A stretch of 64,000 nucleotides of DNA from Anthopleura xanthogrammica (taxonomy: Eukaryota; Cnidaria; Anthozoa; Actiniaria; Actiniidae), in the NCBI GenBank assembly GCA_964019055.1, contig OZ025222.1:622501-686500 (forward strand), written 5' to 3'. The translations under genes were made by a program, and so were the position numbers. Positions 36,465 through 53,905 of this stretch are shown one piece after another (position 1 is the stretch's first letter; every line of letters begins with the position of its first letter). A model generated the notes under the pieces. It was given only the letters and a program-made list of their open reading frames with translations, searched no databases and was not told the DNA's origin.

Positions 36465-39400
36465 TTAAAAATGGGTTTCATCGAATTCTGGATTCTTGCT
36501 GCTCCAGTTGATATCAATCTCCTAGCAACAGAATAACAACGAATAGTGAGAACTGGTGATGGAAGGGAGGGGAGGGAGGGAGGGAGGGGTAGTCTGGGAT
36601 GAAATACTGACGTAGTAATGACGTCACTGCAAAACTGACTCATAGAAGTTCATGTGAAATACATGTAGGTTTTCAGGAGAATTACCAGACTACTAACTAA
36701 GAATGACACCTCAGTTCTGCAAATATTTTCGATTCTGATTGGCTAATATTTTTACTTAGATCAGCTAGGGATGTTCTTAGATGAAGATTTAGGGTTCAGG
36801 GGATGAAAGGGGGGGACGGTACCAACTGCGGTGATCTTCGGGGGGTACTAACCGAAGGTGCAGGGGAGATATCTTTTACTTCCTCTTCTTCAATGCCCCA
36901 TTCAAAGTCGTGTCCAGGCAACCAGGATAGCAACCAAGCCTTGGTTGGAAACAACAGTTTAGTGTCCAGACTCTCGGCATAAGCGCGGTCGGCTTTTGTT
37001 TCTTTAGAAAATCAAGTTATACAAAATATTTAATTAGTTTTTATCAGAAGGAAAGCTTTTAATTATTTGTATATGTGACGTCATGTTGTCATGGTGACCT
37101 ACCTGTAATGAAACTGACGATCACTCCAACCATGAAGGACACAAAGACAGAGAGACCAGAGAACCATAGATATGAGATGCTGTAGAAGTCAGCTATGCCG
37201 TCACTGTGTGGAAAAAGAAAAAAGTAAAAAACGCATTTTGGGCCTGTTATATATATTTCTAACTTTTATATATTTCGTAACTTAAAACAGCCCCACGATG
37301 ACCCTGCTAATACACAATGATCCTGCTAGTACCCCTCTGCAAAAACGCTAGTGACATATTAAAGTTTGGCCGTGCCCTGACGTAGAAATTTAAGATTTAA
37401 GATTTTATTTAAGATCTGACAAAATTGGAGGCTAATAACTAAGTCATGTAACCTGTGTGGTTTCCAGTTATTCTCGATGATTCCTGTGCTGTTAGGGAGT
37501 GTAGCGTTGAACCAGGGACACTGCTCTATGGATCGTCTACCAGGGTACTTATTGGGAGGGTAAAACTGAGCCCCGATGAACACCCACGTTGTCATGGCAG
37601 CGCCAATGAAGATCCCTGCGTAGGCACCCTAGAATAAGGCAAGAGTTCTTTAACGTACTGTGTGGTCATATAGGAGCGACCTAGTAATGGTCGATTTAAT
37701 GAGGTTTCAGTGGTCGGTTTTTGCAGTGCACAGGAAAATGTAAAATTCGATTTAATTTGAGGATAATCGATTTGATGAGGTTTTAGTGGTCGGTTTTTGC
37801 AGTGCACAGAAAATTGTAAAATTCAATCAAATTCGAGGATGGTCGATTTAATGAGGTTTCAGTGGTCGGTTTTGACTGCTGCACAATTTGAAAATTCGAT
37901 TCAATTTCAGGATAATCGATTTAATTGATGAGGTTTAAGTAGTCGGTTTTATAATTGCACACGAATTCAATTCAATTCAAAGGCGGTCGGTCAATTTATG
38001 AGGCTTTTCTGGTCGATTTTGACAGTGTATAAATGTTTAGGAATTCTCACCTTATAATTCGCTCGTCTTATGAACATTCCAAGGAAGAAAGTTCCCAGCA
38101 GAGGTCCACCACAAATGCCAAATATGCTATAAGCAAGCTGCGAACACAACACAAGAACACGAGAAATACGCATATGATCTTTTGGATAAAGTATTCATGA
38201 GATACTAAAATATAGTAGGAACACAGACTCTCAGCTCTCTTATTGCGGTTCGCAATCGCTATTTTGGTATATCCTCTTCGAGGTAGTTTTCAAGTGGTCC
38301 ACACCTCATGGCAATGGATGCTGACCAGAAGAATCGCAGGTTGGGATTATTTACCTGAAGAACCATGGTACCCACAAACTGAACAAGAAACGCACCACCA
38401 ATGACAACTATTCCAAATCCAAGAGCTAAAACGACATAAAACAAAGAGTCAAGAACTGGACATAAATCAGGGTAAATGGGATTTCAATCTAAAGGTTTAA
38501 TAATTTATTTGAAGCAAGAACAGGAACCCCACACATTGGCTTCTCTATAGCTACCTCCTTCCCTTTTTTAGGGAGAGACCAAATAAATCTCTTCCTCAGG
38601 TCGGCATCCGTTTTACCTCCGTTTCTCAGTCCACCTCCTCTTCTTTTTGGTAGAAAAACTTCAAAGACTACTTATGACTTACCAATGACTTTACACATTT
38701 TAGCTTGATCAGCATCGCTGACGTCACGCATCCTCTTCTTAATGACGTCTTCTAATATAACCAGGGCCATGGCGTTGAGAGCAGACGATGCAGTGCTGTA
38801 GACAGATAAGTCAAACACCTTCAACCACAGGGAGCCCAATTTAGATAAAAGTATAAGGTGAAAATAAAATCGGGAAAAAATCTAGTTTAATAATCAAAAA
38901 AAAAAATAGAAGTAAAGTTAATGTCCTCTATAATACGTACGAGCAAAAAAATCCCTAAAAAATGCACTAGAACATTTTTTCTTCGCGCGCGCCTTTGTTT
39001 TCGTATATGATTCCTATGGTTACCGTGTGTTGAAGGATGTAGAAATATATCTTTTACTTTTTTCTAAATTGGGCTCCCTGTGCTTCGACTCCATTTTTAA
39101 GCTAATATTCTCTTCAACCGCCTAAGAATCAATACCTATACCAGTTGGGCATTTTTGACTTAACTTTATGTGGATTTGAATGCGCAATGGGCGAAGAGAA
39201 TAGAGACCAAGGGACAATGGCAGCAAAAAGAGAGACTAACCTTAGTGCGCCTGCGTAGAGACACGCAGTGAACATTCCCGGCAGCCCTTTCAAGTGTCCA
39301 AGTTTGTTGATGACGAAATATGGAAGAACCTGAAACGACATTTTTCAAACGTCGCTAAATTAAATTTTACGCTATGTTAGCCCGAGTATATTTATTATCC

Positions 39401-42400
39401 AGGTCTTCATATCCGGTGGTAGCCCGAGCAAAATTATTTGTGATTTACCAGCACCGTTACGCATTTTCAAGTTATTCACACTAAATTAAGTTCAAGTTAC
39501 ATCAGCCCGAGTAAACGCTAGATGAAGTTATTCTTATTATCCAGCTTGTAAAAACCTGGAATGACATTTACTATTTACTACTTCAAGAACACAAGCTTTA
39601 CTGCAATTTTGATATACGAAGATAAAGCAAGAATAGCAGAAGATGGTGCATCAAACCTGGTCGTTACTTGTGATTCTTTTATCCTTTCTAAGATCACAGC
39701 CCGAGTAAACAGCAAAGATGACCAGACCGTCAAGACAGCATAACGTGACGATGATGATCAAACCAGGAATGTTTAACCAAACTACCCTGAAAAATATGAC
39801 ATGATTAATTGAGCATCTACGTCCCTTATGATGCTGAATAAGGTTGTTTTATGAAGTATTAGTCACACGAGCGATCGATTATCAAAGGTCGTTCATCGAC
39901 CATATGAAGGGGTCGAGTTTCACGTTAATTGTCGTTTGTTACTAGGGGTCGCATCACGATTGAATGTGGTCGTTTAATACAGGTGCTAGCATTTTAATAT
40001 GCTCTCGCCAGCTCCGTTACCCTTGTCTGGACGTGTTACAGGCGAAATTGTGGTCGGTTTTACAGGTGGTCGCTACTATAGTTTAAGTTGTTCAGTTTAG
40101 GAGGCATTTGCATGTACTCACCTTCTTGCTGCTTTAGTGGTCGGTACAGATAGGAACCTCTGTACAGCGGTCTGACTGACCGTCCAGACGGGCATTGCAG
40201 TGAATGCTCCTCCGATGGTCAAAGTCCAGAAGGTGTTGCGAACTTTAGGGTCTGGGTCGAAACTGAGGGAAAGAGATTTCTGTGATCAGCTGTACCTTGG
40301 GCTAGTTATTTATTTGCAGAATTAATAAATTAATAATCAAATCGTCCTTATTTGAGAGGGGAATACGCAGAAGAAGAGCATAGAAAAACTGGAAGTTTTT
40401 GCCATAATATTATATAAACATTGGAAGCATGAGTGGCGTGGTGCGTGGCGGTGAGAGCGTTCAGACCCTGGTTCGAGTTCCGCCGGGCTCCGTGTCGTAT
40501 GTGAGAAGAGTTGCTTGGTGGTTCTCTCCTGTTCTTCGACGGTTTTCCTCCCTCCTCAAAAATCAACTTCTAAATTCCAGTTGGAATTTCAATGGACGAA
40601 GAGCCACTCTTGCAAATGCAACTGCTAAATGCTATTTATTTTTCATTTTTATTTAAATAATCCAGCATGCAATTTCGCGCGTCCTGGTTGGTCGCCAGCA
40701 TGCAAGGGGAAACATTAGGTCTCCCAGTCCCTCTGTTAGGAATTTGACCGCGAAGGGTCTGGGTAACAAGACTAGGTATCTCTTTCGATTTACTTACTCA
40801 AAGAACTTCATGCGACCAAACTCCTTGTTGATTCTCCAGACTTCTCCGATTCCTCCGACCTCGATACTACCGACAATAACCACGGCAATCAAGCCCGCTA
40901 CCATGACAACGGACTGGAACACGTCTGTCCAGATAACAGCCTTTAGACCACCCTAATGACACATTAAATGATATTACTGTTGAACCTTTATTAACACCGA
41001 CCTCTTTTAAATGGCCGAACTCTATTCATTGGTCAGCCTTTCTTATTTTAGCGGCCAACCTCTATCCATCGGCCGACCTCTAATCCGAGGACCAATCTCT
41101 ATTCATTGGACAACCTCAATCCATCGGCCGACCTCTAATCCGAGGACCAATCTCTATTCATTGGACAACCTCTATCCATCGGCCGACCTCTAATCCGAGG
41201 CCCAATCTCTATTCATTGGACAACCTCTATCCATCGGCCGACCTCTAATCCGAGGCCCAATCTCTATTCATTGGACAACCTCTATCCATTGGCCGACCTC
41301 TAATCCGAGGCCCAATCTCTATTCATTGGACAACCCCTATCCATCGGCCGACATCTATTCAGCAGCCAACCTGGTTTTAGCGGCCACTTGACAATCCGAA
41401 TGTATGCCCATCAGTTTGTCCTAGCCTATGGTGATCGATGATAGTGTGGTGAGAGCGTGTGGTGGTGATTGTATGATGAAGGTGGTAATGGATGGTAACA
41501 CAAGTGATGTAGTATACTAACCAGACTGGTATAGAAGGTACAGACAACCCCTGTGGTCAAGATGGACACCGGTAGAGGAACACCAGCCACTAAAAAGAGG
41601 GGGGAAACGTTTAAAGAAATGAAACAAGCCTTCCGCCTCAGCCATCATGGAGTCAGCGTACGCCAAAAGTCCAGGCCCTTATTGCATTAAAGCTGTAAGT
41701 ATTTTTTTAGTAAAATGGTTTATTTTTTTGGGAACAAAACTTACGAATACATGCTCTTGTCTTAAGAGAACGTCATGCAACAAGGCCCTGGTTCTTATTC
41801 GATCAGCGATGCACACCGCTGGTCTTTATGACCACAGACTCATTTATGCACACAGGTTTATTCTCATTCATATAAACATTCTTTACAGTTGACTGACTAA
41901 ACCTGTATAAATGAGACTGCAGTAAAAGATTACAGCGGTATTCAACAAAGACAAAAGGGACTCAACTTACCAGCTTCCAGTGCAAGTGACGGTGCATACA
42001 GAACCACGAATAAATACAAAGTCTGTTCGAAGAAAAATACAATGATATCCGTGATGAGTTGTATAGTTACTAGGCCCAGCTCTCCCGAGTCAAGGTATCC
42101 CACAGGTATCCCGTTACTTACATATTCAAGAATAAAGAAGACACATCCAACCATCCTTACACCAACAGAGAAGCGACGCTCAAGGTACTGTGAATAATAA
42201 TAAATCACGTGTTAAGGCATCAGAAAATCAGAGTACTGGATTGCGGTGCGAGGGGAGTCACGTGATACGATCACGTACAAGCAAAGGTCAAAAGCTTTAG
42301 CTACGATTGAGCTACGATTGTAGAATGAAAATATATTTTTAGTTTCTTTACTTCATTTTTTTCTTTTTCTTCGCCGTTTTCCTTTCTTCCTTTTTATTAA

Positions 42401-45146
42401 ATCTTGCTTTATTTCGTCTTTCTTCATCAATGACCCCTGATCGACTACTTGTAGAATCCCATATCACAAAATAAACTCACGCGCTGATTGGTCCGAGATG
42501 ACGAATATGTGACGTAGATAGCGAAGGATTCAGCGCGGAATCCAACGCTTTCAAAGCTGAATTCAATGAAAGATCAGGGATCCCGCAAAATTTTTTTTGC
42601 TTTTGTCTTATTATCACTTGATTTTCTTAACGTATGGCATTAAAAAACAATCAAAAAAAGAAGATTAGTTTGCAAAGAATATAAATGGAAATAGTTAACT
42701 TTGTTAAAAAGCGAATTTTGCTATAAAAACGAAGAATGTTTGATTGCAGTCTGAAAAGTTGAATTCAATGAAAAATCAGGAAGTCCGCGTTTTGTTTTTC
42801 TTTCTCTTGCTTTTTATCCTCATCCGAATCGCTATTTAGAGCAATTATTTTGTGACATGGGATTCAAGAAAAATTCATTGGATGACGAGGGAATTCCACG
42901 ATGAATTTCACGAGTAAAAACGGTATCGCACGAGTCGCGAAGCGAATTCTTGTATATTATGATGCTCCACAGACCATGGTCAATGAGCAAGCGTATGTTA
43001 TGTTTTAGTTCCTCGGATGAGTTCAGTTTTAAAAGTTTTTGACCTTGAGCTTTGTCTCACGGTCGTTCAAGCAGCTTGGTCATTTCTATTAATCACATAC
43101 TTATGCCTTGTCTTATTACAGTGCGACTACATTAATCAAGGCCACCCAAACAAATCTTAAATCAAATTCAGAAATCCCGTTTTGACGCTGAATAACAGGA
43201 TGCTGACGAATTCTGGAGTTTCAACTGTTTCTTTTTTACTTCACACACACATACACGTAGAAAGTAAAAAAATTAAAAATACTCAATCGTAATTGGCTAG
43301 TGAATTCGTATAAAAAATTGTTTGGGTGGCCTTGGCATAATCGCATTCAGTGCGGTTTTAAGTGATTAGGATCTTTTGATCAAACTGAATGGTTGATCAG
43401 CCGTGAGAGACCGCTGTTCATACCTGCACATCAAAATCGCCACCCCCCTCATTTATTCAAATCAAACAAAGTTGTTTTCATATCAATCAAACTAAATTCT
43501 AATGAAGCTAAATTACTTCATTCAAAACTATGAAAAAAAAAATTCAGTAATCTTTTTCTCTAGCATTGCTCGTCCATAGCCAACATATATGTTCTTAGCT
43601 TGTCCCCTCGCCGAAAAGCTGATATGTAGGAAAAATTCTCACAGGGTGTTCACTCTGCAGCCAACTAGAGCCAGTAAATCTCAAGAACAGGTGTTAGTGT
43701 GGTGCCTTTTGGATATCTCGGGCTGAGAGGTTCGCTCTTCCCGAAAGAAGAAATCAAGGTTTGTCTTCAAAAGTCACGCTCGGCCAGATCAGCCACAGGT
43801 AGCCGCCATCTTCTTTTACTCTTTGATGACGTCATAACCTTCCCGTGTGATCGTGACATGACAGTCGGAACGTTTTCAAGTAAAAGAGTGAAATTTTACG
43901 GGATTATCAACTAGCTATTACTATCATTAGGATATTATTTTATTATCTTTTCCGTGATCCCGTCGGAAGGTTATCATCAGGTTTCAAGTTTGTAATATTT
44001 TATTATATAGATGACCAAAGGAACGTTAGAGATTTTGGCAAGTTTTCTGCTCGCAGCGTCGGACGTCTGTAAGTGAGCCCATCCATCCAGACCTTTTTTC
44101 TAAAACATGATGCCGTGTGTTCATGTAACGCTTCATCGTCAACCATGACGCAATATCGAGAATCAACAGACGGATGTTGCAATAAATCTACAAGCATCAG
44201 TTAAACATGACGTGACTTAGAAATCAATTTATATCTCTGCTAAGGTGGCTAAGGTATTGATTGAACTTCCAAAACGCTTTTAAGCTGAGTGAATTCATTA
44301 ATCTTTACTATAAAAAAACCCGAGGTTCTAATCATTATTCCCTTCAAAGACATAACCAGTGTTGACCCTTTTTCACGAAAATTTCAAAGGCTAAATAAAC
44401 ATTGACTATATTCCTAGAAACAGGCCTGTTTAAAAATAGATTGTGGCGCGCGGTCAAATAGACGCCACAAGATATGAAAGTGTTACCAACATCTGCACCT
44501 CAAAAAGTCTGAGCTCTTAAAGTAGTTTTGATAACCTTACGATTCTTATCTTAAGATGGGCGGATTGTTCAAGTGCTCTGCGACGGAGACAACCCGACAT
44601 TATGAGCCACAAGCTGTCAAGACTATGTAAATAGTTTGACGAGATCTTTGCTGAAAGTTCTTTGAACTGATCGGATACGATTGGGCTTGACCATTTTGGC
44701 GCCGTTCGCTAAGATACTTTTCAAAAAATAAACTGTGAGCTACTAGAAGTTCTAGTATTGCAATGCGGCAACGCGCTAAGAAGAAAAAAACTAGATTTAC
44801 TGACCTCATTTGCACATGTGATGTTAATCCTTCTAAACATTGGGACAAAAATAACAGCAACAACTCCACAGATTATAAAGTAGGAGACAACCAGAACGTA
44901 GTACTGTGCTCCATACGTGTAAATCTCGGATGGTACTCCAAGAAGAGTGATAGCTGAGAGATACGAGACAAGCAGAGATATAGCCACTGGTATGATTCGC
45001 ATCTTACGATCTGCAAGAAGGTATTCTTTGGTTGTCTTTTGTTTTCCTCCCGGGCCACAACCGTACCAAATCCCGATAGCTGCAGAAATAAGAAGCATGA
45101 CACTGAAGACGACGTAGTCGACGATGCTGAATCTCTGATCCGCCAT
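36465..45146 (-). CDS. SLC5 sodium-coupled solute transporter, copy D (complete)
   Basis: Fifteen exons: 44805-45146, 42122-42187, 41971-42022, 41522-41589, 40798-40952, 40122-40262, 39657-39786, 39241-39329, 38683-38795, 38355-38425, 38051-38137, 37453-37628, 37103-37203, 36853-37001, 36465-36521. They total 1797 nt, 598 aa, the same lengths as copy C. The N-terminus reads [14 protein letters not shown]. It keeps the ancestral exon 6 motif [14 protein letters not shown], the sodium-site STASSALN, sequons NAT and NST and the THF tail. It is the tandem sister of C, and its start codon lies about 1.1 kb from that of KRR1 on the opposite strand. The substrate is unknown (monocarboxylate/multivitamin branch). 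Confidence 0.93.
37670..38030. repeat. 76-bp minisatellite in intron 11 of copy D
   Basis: About three good units (atgaggtttcagtggtcgg) plus decayed ones; the equivalent array in copy C is longer. Confidence 0.85.
38825..39082. mobile_element. Fold-back element, family cacagggagcccaattta, in copy D
   Basis: Same termini as 28739-29101 but a shorter body. Flanks are cttcaac and cttcgac, a 7-bp target duplication with one mismatch. Its site is 9 bp from that in copy C, so it is a separate insertion. Confidence 0.8.
40431..40670 (+). mobile_element. tRNA-derived SINE in intron 5 of copy D
   Basis: Counterpart of 30490-30720, with B-box-like ggttcgagttcc at 40469. It predates the segmental duplication. 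Confidence 0.6.
41060..41355. repeat. 55-bp minisatellite in intron 4 of copy D
   Basis: More than five units with ccatcggccgacctctaatc (starts near 41066, 41121, 41176). Copy C has only one decayed unit (31205-31255), so the array grew after duplication or shrank in C. Confidence 0.9.
42454..42949. mobile_element. ~496-bp insertion in intron 1 of copy D
   Basis: Absent from copy C, where ttgtagaattcttgtat is continuous near 32987. It contains inverted ends cccatatcacaaaataa / ttattttgtgacatggg (42454 to about 42864) plus extra sequence to gcgaagcgaat. The bases gaat flank both sides. Confidence 0.75.
44009..44668. other. ~660-bp stretch unique to intron 1 of copy D
   Basis: Copy C joins gtttgtaata to attgggcttgacc almost directly (33903-33932). 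No terminal repeats or frames were recognised here. It may be an insertion in D or a deletion in C. Confidence 0.5.
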
Positions 45147-46266
45147 CGTTGCAAAGCTTCAACGAGAGTAACCCCTCTGCGTGAATTTGGACAAGCTATC
45201 TGTCTGAAGAGTACGAAGCTACTTCACTTTTTACAGTACTTAGCTTCATTGCCTCTAGAATGACAGGCACGTCAATACGTCATCACAAGGTCAACAAGTA
45301 GGACTCCTTGATTCGTCAAGCGTAGACCTCATCACGACCTTGCTCTTTTAGTACTACCTTATTAATTGTTAGTTAATCAAATGTAGCATCACGAAACTGA
45401 CATGCACATCACGTATATATTTAGAGAGCACAGTATTACACGTACGAGGATCGCAAAAAATGCTGGGTACTGCGAACAAAGCCGAATTTTTGACAGACAG
45501 ACAGAACTCTATTTAAACACGGTAAAAACATCAGCTACATTATATACTATGAATAAAAATTACAACTGGTTTAGGGAGCATTCATTTTTTAGGAGGGGGG
45601 GTCATTAAAAAATTACTAGATAAAAAGGGGGGGTCACATTTTTTTAAATGTTGAACCAGGGGGGGTCATGAATAAAAATACAGTGTTTTTTTTTTTTTTA
45701 GGGGGGGGGGGGGGGGGGGCTAGAAAATTTTTATATTTGGAAGTGGGGGGGTTATCAAAATATTCAATTCCTTACCATGGGGGCTAGCATTTTTTTTCTA
45801 TTTGATTCCTCTAATTCCTCCGGCCCCCCCCCCCCCCCCCCCTCCTAAAAAATGAATGCTCCCTTACATGAGTTGCCTGTAAAATTGAACATAATGCGCG
45901 ATTCGTGTGAACGTGAAGGAAGCTAATTCTTTGATATTTGGTTCAGGATTTCTGCAGGATTGGTTATTTATGCTCTCTTGTTTTCAACAATACGTTCAAT
46001 ATGCTTGAAGTTTACGATATAATTATTCAGTGACGAAGGAGAACAAATTCATCACGTATATGTTGCGTGAAAGTCGGTGAAAATACACGTACAAGGAAAA
46101 TACGCCCTATCTATGCATCTATAAATTTATATTGTCGCTATAAAAAAAAATTCTAAATATTGAAAAAAATTTTTTGCCTTTCAGATGGGTAGCCTGTGGT
46201 TTCTATCACGCAAAGCATGTTGGGTAAGCAGGAAACTGGTACCAAACGGTCAGTTCATTTTCCAAG
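45147..46266. promoter_or_regulatory. Divergent promoter region between copy D and KRR1
   Basis: Head-to-head spacing of 1.1 kb, enlarged by about 580 bp (45345-45922) that the left copy lacks. The KRR1-proximal 300 bp are nearly identical in both units. The KRR1 start sits in tccaagatggcggacg, matching the YY1 CAAGATGGCG motif common at housekeeping translation starts. Confidence 0.55.
45573..45864. mobile_element. G-run fold-back MITE in the copy D/KRR1 promoter
   Basis: Ends gggagcattcattttttagg / cctaaaaaatgaatgctccc are exact inverses, with long G and C runs inside. It is part of the stretch missing from the left duplicate. Confidence 0.8.
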
Positions 46267-51567
<5,301 letters not shown>

Positions 51568-52439
51568 CAAGAAAAGAAAGAAGGAAAGAAACAATATCAG
51601 AATTAGTGATAATTTTGAATAAAAAGATTTTGAAACTGACCTAATAAAATGTTAAACTGAATTTTCGGTTGTCACTACAACCTTCATCAGAATATTGTTG
51701 TTTCCATACAAATTTTTCTAATTTCAAACAGCTGTAGCTTTTTATCATTTTATGTTACTAAACTGAATTTTTTGAAGATCAGTAATTTTGATATACTCTT
51801 TACAATGAAAGCAATGGTGTTTTCAATAACTGATGAACTAAGGTATATCCATGGCAACACCTTTTTTCATAGCGTGTATTTCACCGGTATGTATTCGAAG
51901 GTGGACTGTTAGGTGACCTTTGTTTTGAAAGGCTTTGTGACAATTTGGACATTTATATGGCTTTGCAACAGTATGCATCCCTATATGGCAATCGAGAGAT
52001 CCTTTCTCTTTCAATGCCTTATCACAGTAGGAGCATTCATATGGCTTTTCACCGGCATGTGTTCGAAGGTGGATAGTGAGATGACCTTTCTGGTTAAATG
52101 CCTTGTCACAATCTGAACATTCATATGGCTTTTCCCCAGTATGTGTTCATAGATGGCAAACTAAACTGCTCTTTCGATTAAATTCCTTATCACTACAAAC
52201 ATTTAAGTGGCTTTTTTTTCAGTATGTGTTTGTACATGAACATTTGTATTCCTTTCGTGCTGAGGGGGTACATTTTGTACAAGCTCCTTTCTTCTTTTCA
52301 TCTTCGTAATTATGGTACTGAAAGACTCATCCATCTCAAAGTCTTCACTAGCTTCATCAAGGTTATCTTCACGATCAGTATCATTCAATGCGTTCTGCTA
52401 TACTAATCAACATCAATCGTATCTTCATCGCTTGATTCT

Positions 52440-53100
52440 TCTATTGTTTCATTGACATCAAGTATATCTTCATCGTTTAATTCCTTTATTATTTCATTGG
52501 CATCAAATGTATCTTCATCGTTTAGTTCTTTTATTATTTCATTGGCATCAAATGTATCTTCATCGTTTAGTTCTTTTATTATTTCATTGGCATCAAATGT
52601 ATCTTCATCGTTTAGTTCTTTTATTATTTCATTGGCATCAAATGTATCTTCATCGTTTAGTTCTTTTATTATTTCATTGGCATCAAATGTATCTTCATCG
52701 TTTAGTTCTTTTATTATTTCATTGGCATCAAATGTATCTTCATCGCTTGATTCTTCTATTATTTCATTGGCATCAAATGTATCATCATCGCTTGATTCTT
52801 CTATTGTTTCATTGTCATCAATCATATCATCATTGCTTGATTCTTCTATTGTTTCATTGTCATCAAATGCATCATCATTGCTTGATTCTTCTATTATTTC
52901 ATTGTCATCAATCGTATCATCATCGCTTACTCCTTTTATTTCATTGTCATCAATCGTATCATCATCGCTTACTCCTTTTATTTCATTGACATCAATCATA
53001 TCATCCCTTACTCCTTTTATTTCATTGTCATCAATCGTATCATCATCCCTTACTCCTTTTATTTCATTGTCATCAATTGTATCATCATCATCCTTTACTT
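52440..53100. repeat. Coding 57/42-bp tandem repeats (acidic domain)
   Basis: At least six nearly identical 57-bp units (52455-52740) encode DEDTFDANEIIKELN-type repeats; older, more variable units lie at 52740-53090. Every unit keeps the frame. Confidence 0.9.
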
Positions 53101-53584
53101 CTTCTTTTACATTACTTTCGCTCTCTATTTTTTCTATTTTTCTTTCATTGTCAACATACATTGAGGTACATTGATTGACACAGCCGTAGTCTTCAGTCTG
53201 TGTAGCCACACTGCACAATTCATTTGGTACATCTGTCGGCACATCACTGGTCTGTACTCTGAGTATGGTGTTCTAGATTAACAAGAAGTAAAAAATTGGA
53301 ACCATCCCTGTTCTACAACCAAGCCTGTAGGCTGAATTCTGAACTGGAGGGTTCACTTTCCAATAGGGTGGACCTGTGCGCTTACAACTTGAGTAAGTGT
53401 ATATTCAGTAAAATATTTTTTCTCAATTTTGTGTCTCTTGGGCTCATTTTCAATTTAACTTTTTTTTTCCAGAAAAATTGAGGTCCAGACCTTAACAACT
53501 ACACCACTCATGCATTGTAGGCTCGGAATAGAGCAGTATTACTGTACATAACTTGGCAATCAGGAAAAAGCAGAACAGAGTAGA

Positions 53585-53905
53585 GGTGAGGGCAGGGAAT
53601 GGTAGAGTAGGGCAGGGCAAGGTAGGGTACTATTGGGTAGGATGGGGTAGGGCAGGACATGGTAGGGCAGGGAAGGGTAGAGCAGGACAGGGCAAGGTAG
53701 GGTAGCATTGGGTAGGATGGGGTAGGGCAGGACATGACAGGGTAGGGAAGGGTAGAGCAGGACAGGGCAAGGTAGGTTGCATTGGGTAGGATGGGGTAGG
53801 GCAGGACATGACAGAGTAGGGAAGGGTAGAGCAGGACAGGACAAGGTAGGGTACCATTGGGTAGGATGGGGTAGGGCAGGACATGACATGGCCAGGCAGG
53901 GCAAT
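53585..53905. repeat. Purine-rich ~75-bp minisatellite
   Basis: Four units built from ggtag/ggcag words, with block cattgggtaggatggggtag at about 53632, 53707, 53781 and 53856. It lies in an intron of the zinc-finger gene; the open antisense frames are artefacts. Confidence 0.88.
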
